Shown here: positions 16,678-25,626 of the stretch, piece by piece | How positions within the stretch are numbered: the stretch's first letter is position 1 | How the letters are laid out: every line of letters begins with the position of its first letter | DNA from: Bacillota bacterium | GTDB taxonomy: Bacteria > Bacillota > Limnochordia > Darwinibacteriales > DTU012 | Reading direction: 5' to 3' | DNA: 64,000 nucleotides | NCBI GenBank assembly: GCA_012837335.1 | Contig: DURM01000055.1 | Coordinates: forward strand, 1-64,000 | Position numbers and translations under genes: made by a program | Notes under the pieces: generated by a model | Database searches by the model: none | The model's input: only the letters and a program-made list of their open reading frames with translations | Told to the model about the DNA's origin: nothing

Positions 16678-17310
16678 CTAATTAGCAGTCTCTGCGCTGC
16701 GGGATTTGGTTCGCTCTGAAATCTTTGCACCGATAAAGTTCATCAGAGCCAGCAGACTGCCAACAGTAATAAACGCTCCCGGCGGTGATGTTAACAGGGC
16801 AATCGGTGTAAAGCCATCAGGAAGCACATTCATGCCGAAAACTGTGCCGGAACCCAAAAGCTCTCTAATGGAGCCGATTAAGGTTAAGCCCCAGGTAAAA
16901 CCCAAGCCCATTCCCAACGCGTCAAATCCGGACCAAAGCACCGGCATCTTGGAAGCGTAAGCTTCAGCGCGGCCGAGAATAATGCAGTTAACTACAATCA
17001 AGGGAATAAATACGCCTAAAGAGGCGTGGAGATCGGGAGTAAAAGCCTCCATTAAATACTCAATTGTAGTTGAAAATGTAGCAATGATAATAATGTATGC
17101 CGGAATCCGCACCTCTCCGGGGATGAACCGCTTGAGCATACTTACCAGCAGACTGGAGCATACCAAAACGAATGTGGTTGCTAGGGCCATGCCTAAGCCA
17201 TTCACTGCACTTGTAGTAACGGCTAAGGTGGGACACAGACCGATGGTTAACCGAAAGGTTGGATGTTCATCCCACAGTCCGCGGAGAAAATCTTTAACCA
17301 TTTTATTCAT
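16678..17310 (-). CDS. rnfE: Rnf complex membrane subunit RnfE
   Basis: Integral membrane subunit homologous to NqrD; pairs with RnfA around a 2Fe-2S centre in the membrane. Motifs are [18 protein letters not shown] and [19 protein letters not shown] at 17310 (210 residues) follows AAGGAGG; the longer frame reading back to 17397 lies inside rnfG and is not used. The start overlaps the rnfG stop by 8 bases, indicating translational coupling. Confidence 0.95.
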   Translation of the reverse strand: MNKMVKDFLRGLWDEHPTFRLTIGLCPTLAVTTSAVNGLGMALATTFVLVCSSLLVSMLKRFIPGEVRIPAYIIIIATFSTTIEYLMEAFTPDLHASLGVFIPLIVVNCIILGRAEAYASKMPVLWSGFDALGMGLGFTWGLTLIGSIRELLGSGTVFGMNVLPDGFTPIALLTSPPGAFITVGSLLALMNFIGAKISERTKSRSAETAN

Positions 17311-17911
17311 TCTTAACCGCCTCCTTATAGGCTTCAAGAGCAAGAGCGTATTGCCCCTTAATTGCTGCAGTGACAGCATTGGAAGATACGGTCGCACCGG
17401 AAACCTTATCTATATCTTGTCCAACGGTTAGCGGATCATTAAGCCCTTTGCCGATAAACTGATTGCGGAAACTGGCATCTTCGATTTTACTGCCAAGATT
17501 AGGTGTTTCAGCGTGCTCTAAAACCTCAAGCCCGGAAATCAGCTCGGTGTTGTGATCAACCCCAACCATAATCTTTACGATGCCGCCGTATCCGGCTCCT
17601 TCACCCACAAAAGCAAAGCCCACAGCCTTACCGCTCTCATCCAATCCCTGGTAGAGCATGAGCGGTCCGCTGTCACTGCTTGGCGTGCTTCTTACAGTTG
17701 AACGGTCATCATCGATCCTTTCCGTGAGCTCTGCTTCAATCACATTAAAATCAACTGCCCCCGGCAGCACTGCCAGAATACTGCCCTCAAGGGCAGCGGC
17801 CCTATTGCGCTGAATCGGATCATAGGTAAAGTTATAAACCATCGACAGCACCAGCGCAGATGCCACTGCAATAATTGTCAGTACGATTACCTGCCTCATT
17901 GATGCCTTCAT
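17303..17911 (-). CDS. rnfG: Rnf complex flavoprotein subunit RnfG
   Basis: Membrane-anchored subunit carrying covalent FMN on the outer face. One N-terminal helix (residues 5-24) precedes an FMN-binding domain. The flavinylation motif DKVSGATVSS near residue 178 carries Ser where most family members have Thr at the acceptor position; ApbE is described as using Thr or Ser. ATG at 17911 follows GAGGGGTG and overlaps the rnfD stop as ATGA. The 202-residue length fits the family. Confidence 0.94.
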   Translation of the reverse strand: MKASMRQVIVLTIIAVASALVLSMVYNFTYDPIQRNRAAALEGSILAVLPGAVDFNVIEAELTERIDDDRSTVRSTPSSDSGPLMLYQGLDESGKAVGFAFVGEGAGYGGIVKIMVGVDHNTELISGLEVLEHAETPNLGSKIEDASFRNQFIGKGLNDPLTVGQDIDKVSGATVSSNAVTAAIKGQYALALEAYKEAVKNE

Positions 17912-18822
17912 GCGTTTTTCACCCCTCGGCCATAAATCCGCGGACGTGTCCACCGATTTAATAATGGTGTCAGTGCATTCATCAGCAGAATGCTGTAAGT
18001 TAATCCTTCGGGTAAATTACCCCAGAACCTGATGATAACTAGAACCAATCCGCATCCAATCCCAAACAGCCAGCGTCCAACTGGTGTGATTGGCGATGTG
18101 ACCATATCTGTTGCCATAAAAATAGCACCGTACAGCAGGCTGCCGCTTAAGAGCTGATAAATCACATCCTGACCAAACAGCAGCGAGAACACTGCAACTG
18201 TACCAATAAACCCAACCGGAATGCGGTAATCCAGCACACCACGGTAAAAGAGAATAATTCCGCCTAACAGAATTGCTAAAGCTGAAGTCTCACCCAGTGA
18301 TCCGGGTACGGCTCCAAAAAACAGCTCAGAATATGAAGCGGCGTTACTCACCAGGGGTGTCGCATTTGTCACAGCATCGGTAAATGGCGCGGTCCAGGTT
18401 GTCATCTGGGTTGCAAAAGATGCTACCAATACAGCCCGACCAACCAGAGCCGGGTTAAAAGGATTGTAGCCTAAACCGCCAAAAACTTGTTTGCCGACTA
18501 CAATCGCGATAAAACTACCAAACACAGCCATCCAGGTAGGCAGTGTCGGCGGCAGACTCAAGCCCAACAGCAGTCCAGTTACCAATGCGCTGCCATCAGA
18601 AACAGTAATGGGTTTGCGCCTTAAAGCCAAGAACAATGCCTCAGACCCAATCGCAGCGATTACACTGGCCAGCACCAGGCGAATACTGTTGAATCCATAA
18701 AAATATGTTGCTGCAGCCCACACCGGAATTAGAGCAGCTGCAACTGTCAGCATTATTTTCTGTGTCGTATCCTCATCACGCACATGAGGTGATGGAGACA
18801 GCACTAAACGTGTTCCTTCCAC
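17908..18822 (-). CDS. rnfD: Rnf complex membrane flavoprotein subunit RnfD
   Basis: Multi-helix membrane subunit with covalent FMN, homologous to NqrB. The protein starts with the usual short soluble end (SPSPHVRDEDTTQKIM), then about nine hydrophobic helices. The FMN-attachment region is TNATPLVS (near residue 157), with GYNPFNPALVGRA upstream and ATDMVTSPITPVG near the end. GTG at 18822 is chosen because AGGAGG lies seven bases upstream; the frame can be opened further only into rnfC. Confidence 0.95.
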   Translation of the reverse strand: MEGTRLVLSPSPHVRDEDTTQKIMLTVAAALIPVWAAATYFYGFNSIRLVLASVIAAIGSEALFLALRRKPITVSDGSALVTGLLLGLSLPPTLPTWMAVFGSFIAIVVGKQVFGGLGYNPFNPALVGRAVLVASFATQMTTWTAPFTDAVTNATPLVSNAASYSELFFGAVPGSLGETSALAILLGGIILFYRGVLDYRIPVGFIGTVAVFSLLFGQDVIYQLLSGSLLYGAIFMATDMVTSPITPVGRWLFGIGCGLVLVIIRFWGNLPEGLTYSILLMNALTPLLNRWTRPRIYGRGVKNA

Positions 18823-18841
18823 CGCATATCCTCCTAATCTA

Positions 18842-20167
18842 TTAGCTAGTTTGGCGCCGCTTTGCTTCAACGATTTCCGTTTTTGCTACCCTAATCCAAT
18901 CCAAAAGCTCCCGCTTCGAAGGACAGATATAGGTGCAGCATCCGCACTCGATGCAGTCCATCGCACCATAATCCTCAGCCTCATCCCACATACCGTTCAT
19001 TGCAAACAGCTCAATCCGAACCGGCATGAGGTAAACAGGACAAACATCTACGCAGCGAGCACACTTGATGCATGGTATCGGCTCATACTGCTTGACCATT
19101 TTTTGGGAAAACACAAGAATACCGGAAACGCCTTTTACCATCGGCACATCCAGGTCAAATTGGGCTAACCCCATCATGGGTCCACCGGCGATTACTTTAC
19201 CCGGTTCGCCTGTAAAACCTCCGGCAGCCTCGATAATCTCTCTAAACGGGGTTCCGATTCTCACCAAGAAGTTGTTCGGTTCTTTGATTCCATCCCCCGA
19301 AACTGTTACCACCCGCTCAATGAGGGGCTGTCCGGTTTTGCAGGCTTTAGCTGTTGCCCAGGCGGTTTCTACATTCTGCACTAAAACCCCGCACATTGAA
19401 GGCAGACCGTGCTCCGGCACTTCTCTACCGAGCACTGCTTTAATCAGCTGTTTCTCCCCACCTGCAGGATATTTCACCGCAAGGGCGACTACCTCGATCT
19501 GATTTGACCCGGCAAGCGCCTGCATTTTTCGGATCGCTTCCGGTTTATTAGCTTCAATCGCGATGATAATTTTCTCAGCGCCGCTGGCTTTCGCTATCAG
19601 TTTTGCGCCTAAAATCACATCTTCGGTATATTCTTCCATTACCCGCTGGTCAGCGGTTAGGTAAGGCTCGCACTCACTGCCGTTGATCAGGAGATAATCA
19701 ATTTTGCAGTCAGCCGGCGTGTTCAACTTAACACTGGTTGGAAAAGCTGCACCGCCCAAACCGACGATACCGGCACTTTCTACTCTTTTTCGGATTTCTT
19801 CAGCTGAAAGCTGAATCGGATCATCGTGCCCGCTCATGGGAGCTCTGGCATCGCGGCCGTTGTTATCAATCACTACCGAGAGAACAGAGCGCCCATTGAT
19901 TGTTGGCCTTGGTTCTACCGCTACTACTGTTCCGGAAACTGATGCGTGCACAGATGCAGATACAGCATGGCTGGCTCTGCCAATTTCCTGGCCCAGCAGC
20001 ACTTCATCGCCTTTTTTCACAGTTGGCTCGGCGGGTGCGCCGGTGTGCTGCGTGAGAGGAATCACTACCTGCTGTGGGGCCGGCAAAACCTTGATCGGTT
20101 TATCGCTGGTGATATCTTTATTGTAATCAGGGTGTACCCCACCTCTAAAATTGAAAATTTTCACCAT
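18842..20167 (-). CDS. rnfC: Rnf complex NADH-binding subunit RnfC
   Basis: Peripheral subunit that binds FMN and NADH, homologous to NuoF, with two 4Fe-4S clusters. The 441-residue protein opens with FRGGVHP, carries GLGGAAFPTSVKL and ECEPYLTADQRVM (nucleotide/flavin binding) and ends with two cluster motifs CIKCARCVDVCPV and CIECGCCTYICPSKRELLDWIR. A GAGGTGAG site precedes the ATG. First rnf gene, 22 bases after trmL. The order C-D-G-E-A-B is that of acetogens and other clostridia. Confidence 0.97.
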   Translation of the reverse strand: MVKIFNFRGGVHPDYNKDITSDKPIKVLPAPQQVVIPLTQHTGAPAEPTVKKGDEVLLGQEIGRASHAVSASVHASVSGTVVAVEPRPTINGRSVLSVVIDNNGRDARAPMSGHDDPIQLSAEEIRKRVESAGIVGLGGAAFPTSVKLNTPADCKIDYLLINGSECEPYLTADQRVMEEYTEDVILGAKLIAKASGAEKIIIAIEANKPEAIRKMQALAGSNQIEVVALAVKYPAGGEKQLIKAVLGREVPEHGLPSMCGVLVQNVETAWATAKACKTGQPLIERVVTVSGDGIKEPNNFLVRIGTPFREIIEAAGGFTGEPGKVIAGGPMMGLAQFDLDVPMVKGVSGILVFSQKMVKQYEPIPCIKCARCVDVCPVYLMPVRIELFAMNGMWDEAEDYGAMDCIECGCCTYICPSKRELLDWIRVAKTEIVEAKRRQTS

Positions 20168-20189
20168 TACTCACCTCAAACGAGTTACT

Positions 20190-20651
20190 TTATTCACTTA
20201 AGACGTCTTGAAAACCCAACTGCCGCCACGCTTCATAAACAACAATTGCGACAGTATTGGCGAGATTGAGCGAGCGGGGATTAATCATCGGCAGGGATAT
20301 GTGATAGTCAGGACAATCTCGAAAGAGCGCAGAGTCTATCCCCTTAGATTCACTTCCGAAAACCAAGCAGTCATCGGGCTGGAACTTGACATCTGTGTAC
20401 AGCTTTTTGCCGCCCGTTTCCACAAAAAAAATCCGCTGGTGGGAATGATTCTGATAAAAAGCTTCCCAGTTGTCATGGATCTGCCAATCCAGCTTGTCCC
20501 AATAATCGAGTCCGGCCCGCTTTAAGTGCCGATCATCAAGAAAAAAGCCCAAAGGCCTAATCAGGTGCAGCCGGCAGTTAACAACCGCGCACAGCCGGGC
20601 GATGTTACCGGTATTTGCCGGAATTTCTGGTTCGAATAAAACAATATCCAC
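20190..20651 (-). CDS. trmL: tRNA (cytidine/uridine-2'-O-)-methyltransferase TrmL
   Basis: SPOUT-fold methyltransferase that 2'-O-methylates the wobble base C34/U34 of tRNA-Leu. The 153-residue protein has the three knot motifs: EPEIPANTGNIARLC, FGSESKGI and ISLPMINPRSLNLANTVAIVVYEAWRQ. GTG start, with AAGGGG about 12 bases upstream. It is the first gene of the transcript leading into rnfCDGEAB-apbE. The pairing is probably positional rather than functional. Confidence 0.94.
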   Translation of the reverse strand: MDIVLFEPEIPANTGNIARLCAVVNCRLHLIRPLGFFLDDRHLKRAGLDYWDKLDWQIHDNWEAFYQNHSHQRIFFVETGGKKLYTDVKFQPDDCLVFGSESKGIDSALFRDCPDYHISLPMINPRSLNLANTVAIVVYEAWRQLGFQDVLSE

Positions 20652-20712
20652 TGAATCTAAATCCCCTTTGTATCCGCTATATTAAATTAAATCAATGTAA
20701 TCGCCATGCTTA

Positions 20713-20741
20713 ATTATAACGCAAGCTTTACATCTTCGCAA
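20713..20741 (-). promoter_or_regulatory. Sigma-A-type promoter of the trmL-rnf operon
   Basis: On the minus strand TTGCGA (20741-20736), a 17-bp spacer and a perfect TATAAT (20718-20713) lie about 60 bases before the trmL start. No Rex-type palindrome (TTGTnAAnnnnTTnACAA) is visible around it. Confidence 0.7.
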
Positions 20742-20752
20742 TAGAATTCGGG

Positions 20753-21508
20753 TTATAATTTCACCGCGTAGCTGACATGCCACTGAAACTGTTTATTTTT
20801 CCAGACAATACCAACCTTAAAGGGATAGTCGACACCATCCCAGGATAAACTGAGACTTGGGTTGTTTTCAGTGCTCAGCGTCTGCCTGATACTGAGCGTG
20901 TCAGCAAATGTAAAGCTAATCCCGTAATCAAAGCGTTCGCCAATATGGTAGGTGCCAAACAGGCTGGTTTTGATCTGCGGATCAGAGCTGAACCCATAAG
21001 TAAGATTGAGAAATACCGGATGGGTGCCGAGCCCAACTTGGGCTTTGAGAATACCATCCTGCCGCAGCTCTATGTAAGGTTTAACGCTTAATGATGGTGA
21101 GCCCAAAATATTGGCTTCTGCTTCTACCCCGTATGCTCTGCTGCCGCTTAACCGCAGTAATTCACCCCGAACACCGAGCTTACCACTAGCCTGAGCATCA
21201 GTATATAGATCCGGACTGCCGCCATGAGCGCTCACAGCGTATTTAAGATTGCCGAGAAAAGCTTCCCTGCCAATCTCGGCATAGCCCAAGATAGTGGGGG
21301 TCTCGTTAGTTACAGCAATCATACCGGACGCATAATCCCGCTCGTAACCGACAAAACCAATCAACCGCCGCGCTTCAGCCTGCGCTTCAACGCCTGTATA
21401 CCACTCGGAACCGGTATACCCCACAACCAACCCTGCTTGAGCACCAACTGTACCGGACCAAACCAGAACCGATATCAGAATTAACAGCAGACTGATCTTC
21501 TTATTCAC
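20753..21508 (-). CDS. Secreted beta-strand-rich protein, possible outer-membrane barrel
   Basis: Family not recognised. A Sec signal peptide (residues 1-23, cleavage at VGA-QA) is followed by about 225 residues of alternating hydrophobic/polar strands separated by short turns (GLVVGYTG, RLIGFVGYERDY, KLGVRGELLRLSG, VGLGTHPVFLNLTYGF, FDYGISFTFAD). It ends in an amphipathic strand WHVSYAVKL with a hydrophobic C-terminal residue. This pattern resembles an outer-membrane beta-barrel of about 10-14 strands. GTG start with AGGAGGG upstream; 11 bases after the LolA-like gene. If truly a barrel, the cell must have an outer membrane. Confidence 0.6.
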   Translation of the reverse strand: MNKKISLLLILISVLVWSGTVGAQAGLVVGYTGSEWYTGVEAQAEARRLIGFVGYERDYASGMIAVTNETPTILGYAEIGREAFLGNLKYAVSAHGGSPDLYTDAQASGKLGVRGELLRLSGSRAYGVEAEANILGSPSLSVKPYIELRQDGILKAQVGLGTHPVFLNLTYGFSSDPQIKTSLFGTYHIGERFDYGISFTFADTLSIRQTLSTENNPSLSLSWDGVDYPFKVGIVWKNKQFQWHVSYAVKL

Positions 21509-21519
21509 CAGTATCCCTC

Positions 21520-22227
21520 CTAAAACTGCAACAGCGGAACATCGGGCATTTCTCGCAGTTCATCAGTTTCCATGCCCACATTAATCTCATATTCGGACAG
21601 GACTAAGCTGCCTAGGGATGTGCCATCCTGGAAGCTTTCCAGTTTGTAGGGGATGAATTGAGCATCGATCCAGATATGCTGCACCAAATCTTTAGGATCA
21701 ACTTCGATGCCCTGCATCACAAGCACCGGCACCTGCTCATCTGTAACCGCAACAGCTACTACATACTCTAATCCGGCCTCGGTTTCCACAACTTCAATAA
21801 TCTCACCAGCTAATCCTTCAAGGCTGAGGCTTTGCGTTAAGTCGTCAAGGTCAATGTTGATACCATACCCGGCTGCAGAAGCGGCCAGTGACTGCACAAT
21901 AATCTGATTAAGAGCCGGCATGTACATCCTCATCTCGCTGTTTTCCATGTCGAGAAGCATAATCTGACCAGCAGCAATATCAGGAGCTAAAATCTCGATG
22001 CGGGTCAATTTATGCTCTTTACTGCCTTTGATACCCATCACAGTCCGGGTTTTCTGCCCCATCTGCACCATATCGAATTCAAGCACAAGGCGTGCATCCT
22101 CAATGCTCTTCAGCTTCTCCTCCACTTTGTCAGCTAATTCCTGGAAACTCAGCTCCTGGGCACCGGCCACAGCGCAGATACCCACTACCAGACTGCAAAC
22201 TAAAATCAATACAGCAACTTTTTTCAT
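21520..22227 (-). CDS. LolA-like outer-membrane lipoprotein-sorting family protein
   Basis: A secreted protein of about 235 residues with a signal peptide (cleavage near AGA-QE). The mature part fits the LolA/LolB-like half-barrel family annotated as outer membrane lipoprotein-sorting protein: an N-terminal helix, then strand pairs with typical phrases for the family (TRIEILAPDIAAGQIMLLD, MRMYMPALNQIIVQ) and an IWIDAQFIPYKLESFQDG strand near the end. Such proteins bind acyl chains. ATG at 22227 is used (AAGGAAGG eight bases upstream). Flanked by an M48 protease gene and the barrel-like gene in one operon. Confidence 0.75.
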   Translation of the reverse strand: MKKVAVLILVCSLVVGICAVAGAQELSFQELADKVEEKLKSIEDARLVLEFDMVQMGQKTRTVMGIKGSKEHKLTRIEILAPDIAAGQIMLLDMENSEMRMYMPALNQIIVQSLAASAAGYGINIDLDDLTQSLSLEGLAGEIIEVVETEAGLEYVVAVAVTDEQVPVLVMQGIEVDPKDLVQHIWIDAQFIPYKLESFQDGTSLGSLVLSEYEINVGMETDELREMPDVPLLQF

Positions 22228-22249
22228 AAAGGTCACCTTCCTTTATTTT

Positions 22250-23587
22250 TTATAGTTCTATTGAACTTGGCCGGGTCAACCTGATCGAATCATCCTGGCC
22301 TTGTTCGATTTCCGGATTTACCCGGGGTTTGCGCTCAATTACAAGCGGAATCGGGTCTTCCGTCTCCACAGCTTCCACGTGAGGCGGCACCAGCTGATAA
22401 TACTTATCTGCTTCAGCCTTTAAAATTATTCCGGATGCCTGCCATGATATGACTTCTCCTCCGAGCGAATTCTCTAATGCATACCTAGTTATTTCTCCTA
22501 CATAGCCTACCCACAGCTCAATCCCTTCGGGGCGGACCAGGTTGTAGGCAATTTTTCGGCTGTCCGGCGAAAACACAAGGTTTTGAATCGGAACCGGAGA
22601 ATCGAGCTTCCACCGCTCGACCACCACACCGTGGCGGTTCCACAACCAAATATCCCAAATTTCCTGATCACAAACGGCAGCAGCGATCAGGGAACCATCG
22701 GGAGCAAAGGCCAACTCTGATACCGAGATTGACTCAAACCAGCTGACGTAACTGTTGTTCTGGCGGTCAAACAACGATTGACCATTTATCTGGAACCTGC
22801 CCAAAGGATCTGCGGAAACCGCAGGCAGTACCAGTTCGCACTCATTGATCAGCTTAGGCTCAGACCAAAACGAGCCTAAAGAGCTGAGGATCTGCTCGAT
22901 TCTTGTATTGATATAGGGATGAGATCGATAAACATCGCCGCTGGGATGCTCCCCCTCGAAGACTATCAGATCAGAAAGAACGTGAACCAATCCCGCCGGA
23001 TCGAAACCCGCTTCAACCAGATAGCGCAGAGCCCGCTGATCCGCCTCCAGCTCCGCTTCGCGGCTGTAGCCGGACTGAACAACCTCAATTAAGGCCTGGC
23101 TGGCAATATACACAGCAGCATTTTTGGGCACTTCCAGCACAGCTTTGCCCAGCTCCACAATGACACTCAAGCCCAACTGCCGCATTAACGCGTTAATGCC
23201 ATGTTTCTGCTTCACATGAGCCATTTCATGGGCCAGCACTCCGGCAATCCGCTGTTCATCACTGCCTATGAGCTTTAACAGACCTCGGCTGACAAAGATA
23301 AAACCGCCGGGAAGTGAAAAGGCATTGGCATCATTGGAATTAAGCACAGTCAGTGAATAGTCATGGTCTAGATCATCCACTGCTTCGCTGACACGCTCAA
23401 ATATTGTCTGCAGCCGCAGATGATCATGGAGGCGAACTTGAAACTCACCGCCATATGCCGCCGTTAACTGCTCCTTTGCCGATCTGCCCACAGCTCTCTC
23501 GATGTGGGCCATCAAACTCGGCTCAGCTGCGCAAGCCAGTGTTGAACACACCAAAAACATCATCACGCAGAAAACGACAGTTTTCAC
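22250..23587 (-). CDS. Secreted M48 metalloprotease with C-terminal beta-propeller-like part
   Basis: The 445-residue product has a signal peptide (1-20), an M48 zinc protease domain with H120-E-M-A-H124 and the third ligand E181 in AELEADQRA, then from about residue 270 strand repeats with WD40/TolB-like phrases (LAFAPDGSLIAAAV, LVFSPDSRKIAYNL). M48 proteins with periplasmic C-terminal repeats include BepA, which checks outer-membrane protein assembly in proteobacteria. GTG at 23587 overlaps the upstream stop codon as GTGA with GGGAGGTGG ahead, so the genes are translationally coupled. Its neighbours support an envelope quality-control role, by inference. Confidence 0.85.
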   Translation of the reverse strand: MKTVVFCVMMFLVCSTLACAAEPSLMAHIERAVGRSAKEQLTAAYGGEFQVRLHDHLRLQTIFERVSEAVDDLDHDYSLTVLNSNDANAFSLPGGFIFVSRGLLKLIGSDEQRIAGVLAHEMAHVKQKHGINALMRQLGLSVIVELGKAVLEVPKNAAVYIASQALIEVVQSGYSREAELEADQRALRYLVEAGFDPAGLVHVLSDLIVFEGEHPSGDVYRSHPYINTRIEQILSSLGSFWSEPKLINECELVLPAVSADPLGRFQINGQSLFDRQNNSYVSWFESISVSELAFAPDGSLIAAAVCDQEIWDIWLWNRHGVVVERWKLDSPVPIQNLVFSPDSRKIAYNLVRPEGIELWVGYVGEITRYALENSLGGEVISWQASGIILKAEADKYYQLVPPHVEAVETEDPIPLVIERKPRVNPEIEQGQDDSIRLTRPSSIEL

Positions 23588-24102
23588 TGATCCACCTCCC
23601 AACGCCAGCTGTTGAGAATTAGGTCAAACTCTTCTCGGCTGTGATCAAAACTCGCTTCAGCATCGCTGAAACTTATGTTTAAGCCCACCTGCTCGATTAC
23701 CACAAAAAAACGCTGTTCGCGGCGGGTCTTGCTGCCTCTATACTTGTATTCTATTACTGCAGCCTCAATTCCGTTGAGGTTCCAAAGTTCAGGATCTGCA
23801 ATCAGCTCAAAATCCCGCAGTCCATACTCGGCACTGAAATGCTTCAGCACTCGCCTGCCGAATTCCCAGGGATCATCTAAACTTAAATCTGCAAAATATT
23901 CTATGTACAGGAGCTGATCATCTTCAGGGCCATAAAATACCAGCAGGCGTTCACTGCTTTCACCCGCCTGAAAAATCCATCCATTAGGAATTGTAAACAT
24001 AAAACTCCCGTGCGGATCGATAAAATTAACATCGGCTTTAACCGCGCCAGATGTCAATAATAAAAGCAATAAGACCAAAAGCATTGTCCGCGCCTTATCC
24101 AC
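23584..24102 (-). CDS. Uncharacterised secreted protein (PsbP/Mog1-fold-like)
   Basis: A 172-residue protein with a strong signal peptide (1-24, cleavage near VKA-DV). The mature region carries the pattern of small PsbP/DUF1795-type domains: FTIPNGWIFQ near the start, YIEYFADLS, an alternating beta core and a final NSWRW. I cannot assign a function. GTG start with AGGAGG eight bases upstream; it leads the operon that continues with the M48 protease, the LolA-like protein and the barrel-like protein. Confidence 0.7.
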   Translation of the reverse strand: MDKARTMLLVLLLLLLTSGAVKADVNFIDPHGSFMFTIPNGWIFQAGESSERLLVFYGPEDDQLLYIEYFADLSLDDPWEFGRRVLKHFSAEYGLRDFELIADPELWNLNGIEAAVIEYKYRGSKTRREQRFFVVIEQVGLNISFSDAEASFDHSREEFDLILNSWRWEVDQ

Positions 24103-24222
24103 TCGTACAGCCTCCTAACAGGCAAAACTTGGCTAATATTGATCCATTCTGCAATCTAGAATTCAAATCCTGCCCGCTTAAACAATTCGCAAATGGACAT
24201 CATATGCTTGAGGTGGATCTGA

Positions 24223-25626
24223 ATGGACAAAAAATTAAAATGGATCTTGGCGGGGGTTTCCGGCGCAGCCGGATTGTTTTTCGGTTCGCGCATGCTCGCC
24301 CACCAGCTGGTCAAAAGTATGGGACAGATCTTTACAACTGATCCTTACCATGAGAATATCGCTGAAGCATTTTCCGCTGCGTACCGGGTTGGCATGCAGA
24401 ATATCTGGGAGGCCAATCTGCGGGCAGAATCGGGTGCGATCATCAGCCGCCCCCTCGGTTCGCCCCGCAAGTTCCTCAACTTCAACGGGCTCGCGTTCAG
24501 CCCGGTCTTCTTATCCAAACTGCCGACACCTTTAAACACTAAAATTGAGACCAAAACAATTATCGGCAAAAACTGCCGCAAGCCGCTGATTCTGGCGACC
24601 CCAATCATAATTTCCGGAATGGCTTATGGAATCGCCCTCTCCAAAGAGGCTAAAATGGCTTTAGCCCAGGGTTCTGCCTTTGCCGGAACCGCCACTAACA
24701 CCGGTGAAGGTTTGTGGCTGCAGGAAGAGCGGGATTTAGCTGCCAACCTGATTATCCAGTACAACCGCGGCAGCTGGAGTAAGGATCCTAATATTCTCAA
24801 GCAGGGTGATATGATTGAGATCCAGCTTGGTCAGGGAGCAATCGCCGGAGTCAGCCAATACTCTCCCGCCAGCAGTCTGCCGAAGAACCTCAGAAAACAG
24901 CTGAAATTGCCTAAACATAACGACCTGATCATCGGGCCTTCGCACCAAGAACTGGCGGAGAAAGACGGACTGAAAAAGCTAGTAAACCGCCTCCGTGAGA
25001 TCACCGGCGGCGTGCCTATTGGTGTTAAGCTCGCGTTCCATAATAGTATTGAGCGGGATATCGACATTGCTGTTGATGCCGGAGTTGATGTGCTGGCGCT
25101 GGAAGGCACGCAGGCCGCTACCAAGGGAGCCGCACCAATTCTGGAAGATGATTTCGGCCTGCCGACAATCATTGGACTGTGCCGAGCAGTTGAACATCTT
25201 GAGCAAATCGGAGCGAAAGATCAAGTCAGTCTCATCGCATCGGGCGGCTTTTTTACACCGGGTGACATGCTCAAAGCACTGGCCTTAGGGGCGGATGCAA
25301 TCTACATAGGTTCGATGGCCTTGTTTGCCATGACCCACACCCAATCATTTAAAGCGCTTCCGTTTGAACCACCGACCCAGGTCGCCTGGGCGAGAGGTAA
25401 ATACGCTAACCGCCTCAACTGGAAAGAAGGCGCCAAGTCAGTAGCGAAGTACATCACTTCCTGCACATTAGAGCTGGCAGAAGGTGTGCGGGCATTAGGC
25501 AAAACATCTATTCATGAAGTTAACCGCTCCGATCTGGTCTCGCTAGATGAAACCACCGCTGCTGTTACAGGCATTCCTACCGCTTGGAGCAAGGAACTTG
25601 TCAGCCAGAAACAATATGGATTTTAA
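24223..25626 (+). CDS. FMN-binding glutamate synthase-family protein (GltB2 domain)
   Basis: A stand-alone protein with the FMN-binding TIM-barrel domain of glutamate synthase (467 residues). After an N-terminal hydrophobic anchor (residues 6-25) the domain shows PIIISGMAYGIALSKEAKMALAQG, NTGEGL, QLGQGA, GVPIGVKLAFHN, ALEGTQAATKGAAP and LIASGGFFTPGDMLKALALGADA. The 3Fe-4S cysteines and the amidotransferase domain of true glutamate synthase are not apparent, so its oxidoreductase substrate is unknown. GAGGTGG precedes the ATG. Its end overlaps the convergent radical SAM gene by 26 bases. Confidence 0.88.
   Translation: MDKKLKWILAGVSGAAGLFFGSRMLAHQLVKSMGQIFTTDPYHENIAEAFSAAYRVGMQNIWEANLRAESGAIISRPLGSPRKFLNFNGLAFSPVFLSKLPTPLNTKIETKTIIGKNCRKPLILATPIIISGMAYGIALSKEAKMALAQGSAFAGTATNTGEGLWLQEERDLAANLIIQYNRGSWSKDPNILKQGDMIEIQLGQGAIAGVSQYSPASSLPKNLRKQLKLPKHNDLIIGPSHQELAEKDGLKKLVNRLREITGGVPIGVKLAFHNSIERDIDIAVDAGVDVLALEGTQAATKGAAPILEDDFGLPTIIGLCRAVEHLEQIGAKDQVSLIASGGFFTPGDMLKALALGADAIYIGSMALFAMTHTQSFKALPFEPPTQVAWARGKYANRLNWKEGAKSVAKYITSCTLELAEGVRALGKTSIHEVNRSDLVSLDETTAAVTGIPTAWSKELVSQKQYGF

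Noticed and set aside
20652-20752. Rex-binding site before the rnf operon
   Set aside because: Only a sigma-A-type promoter is visible; no TTGTnAAnnnnTTnACAA-like palindrome was found.
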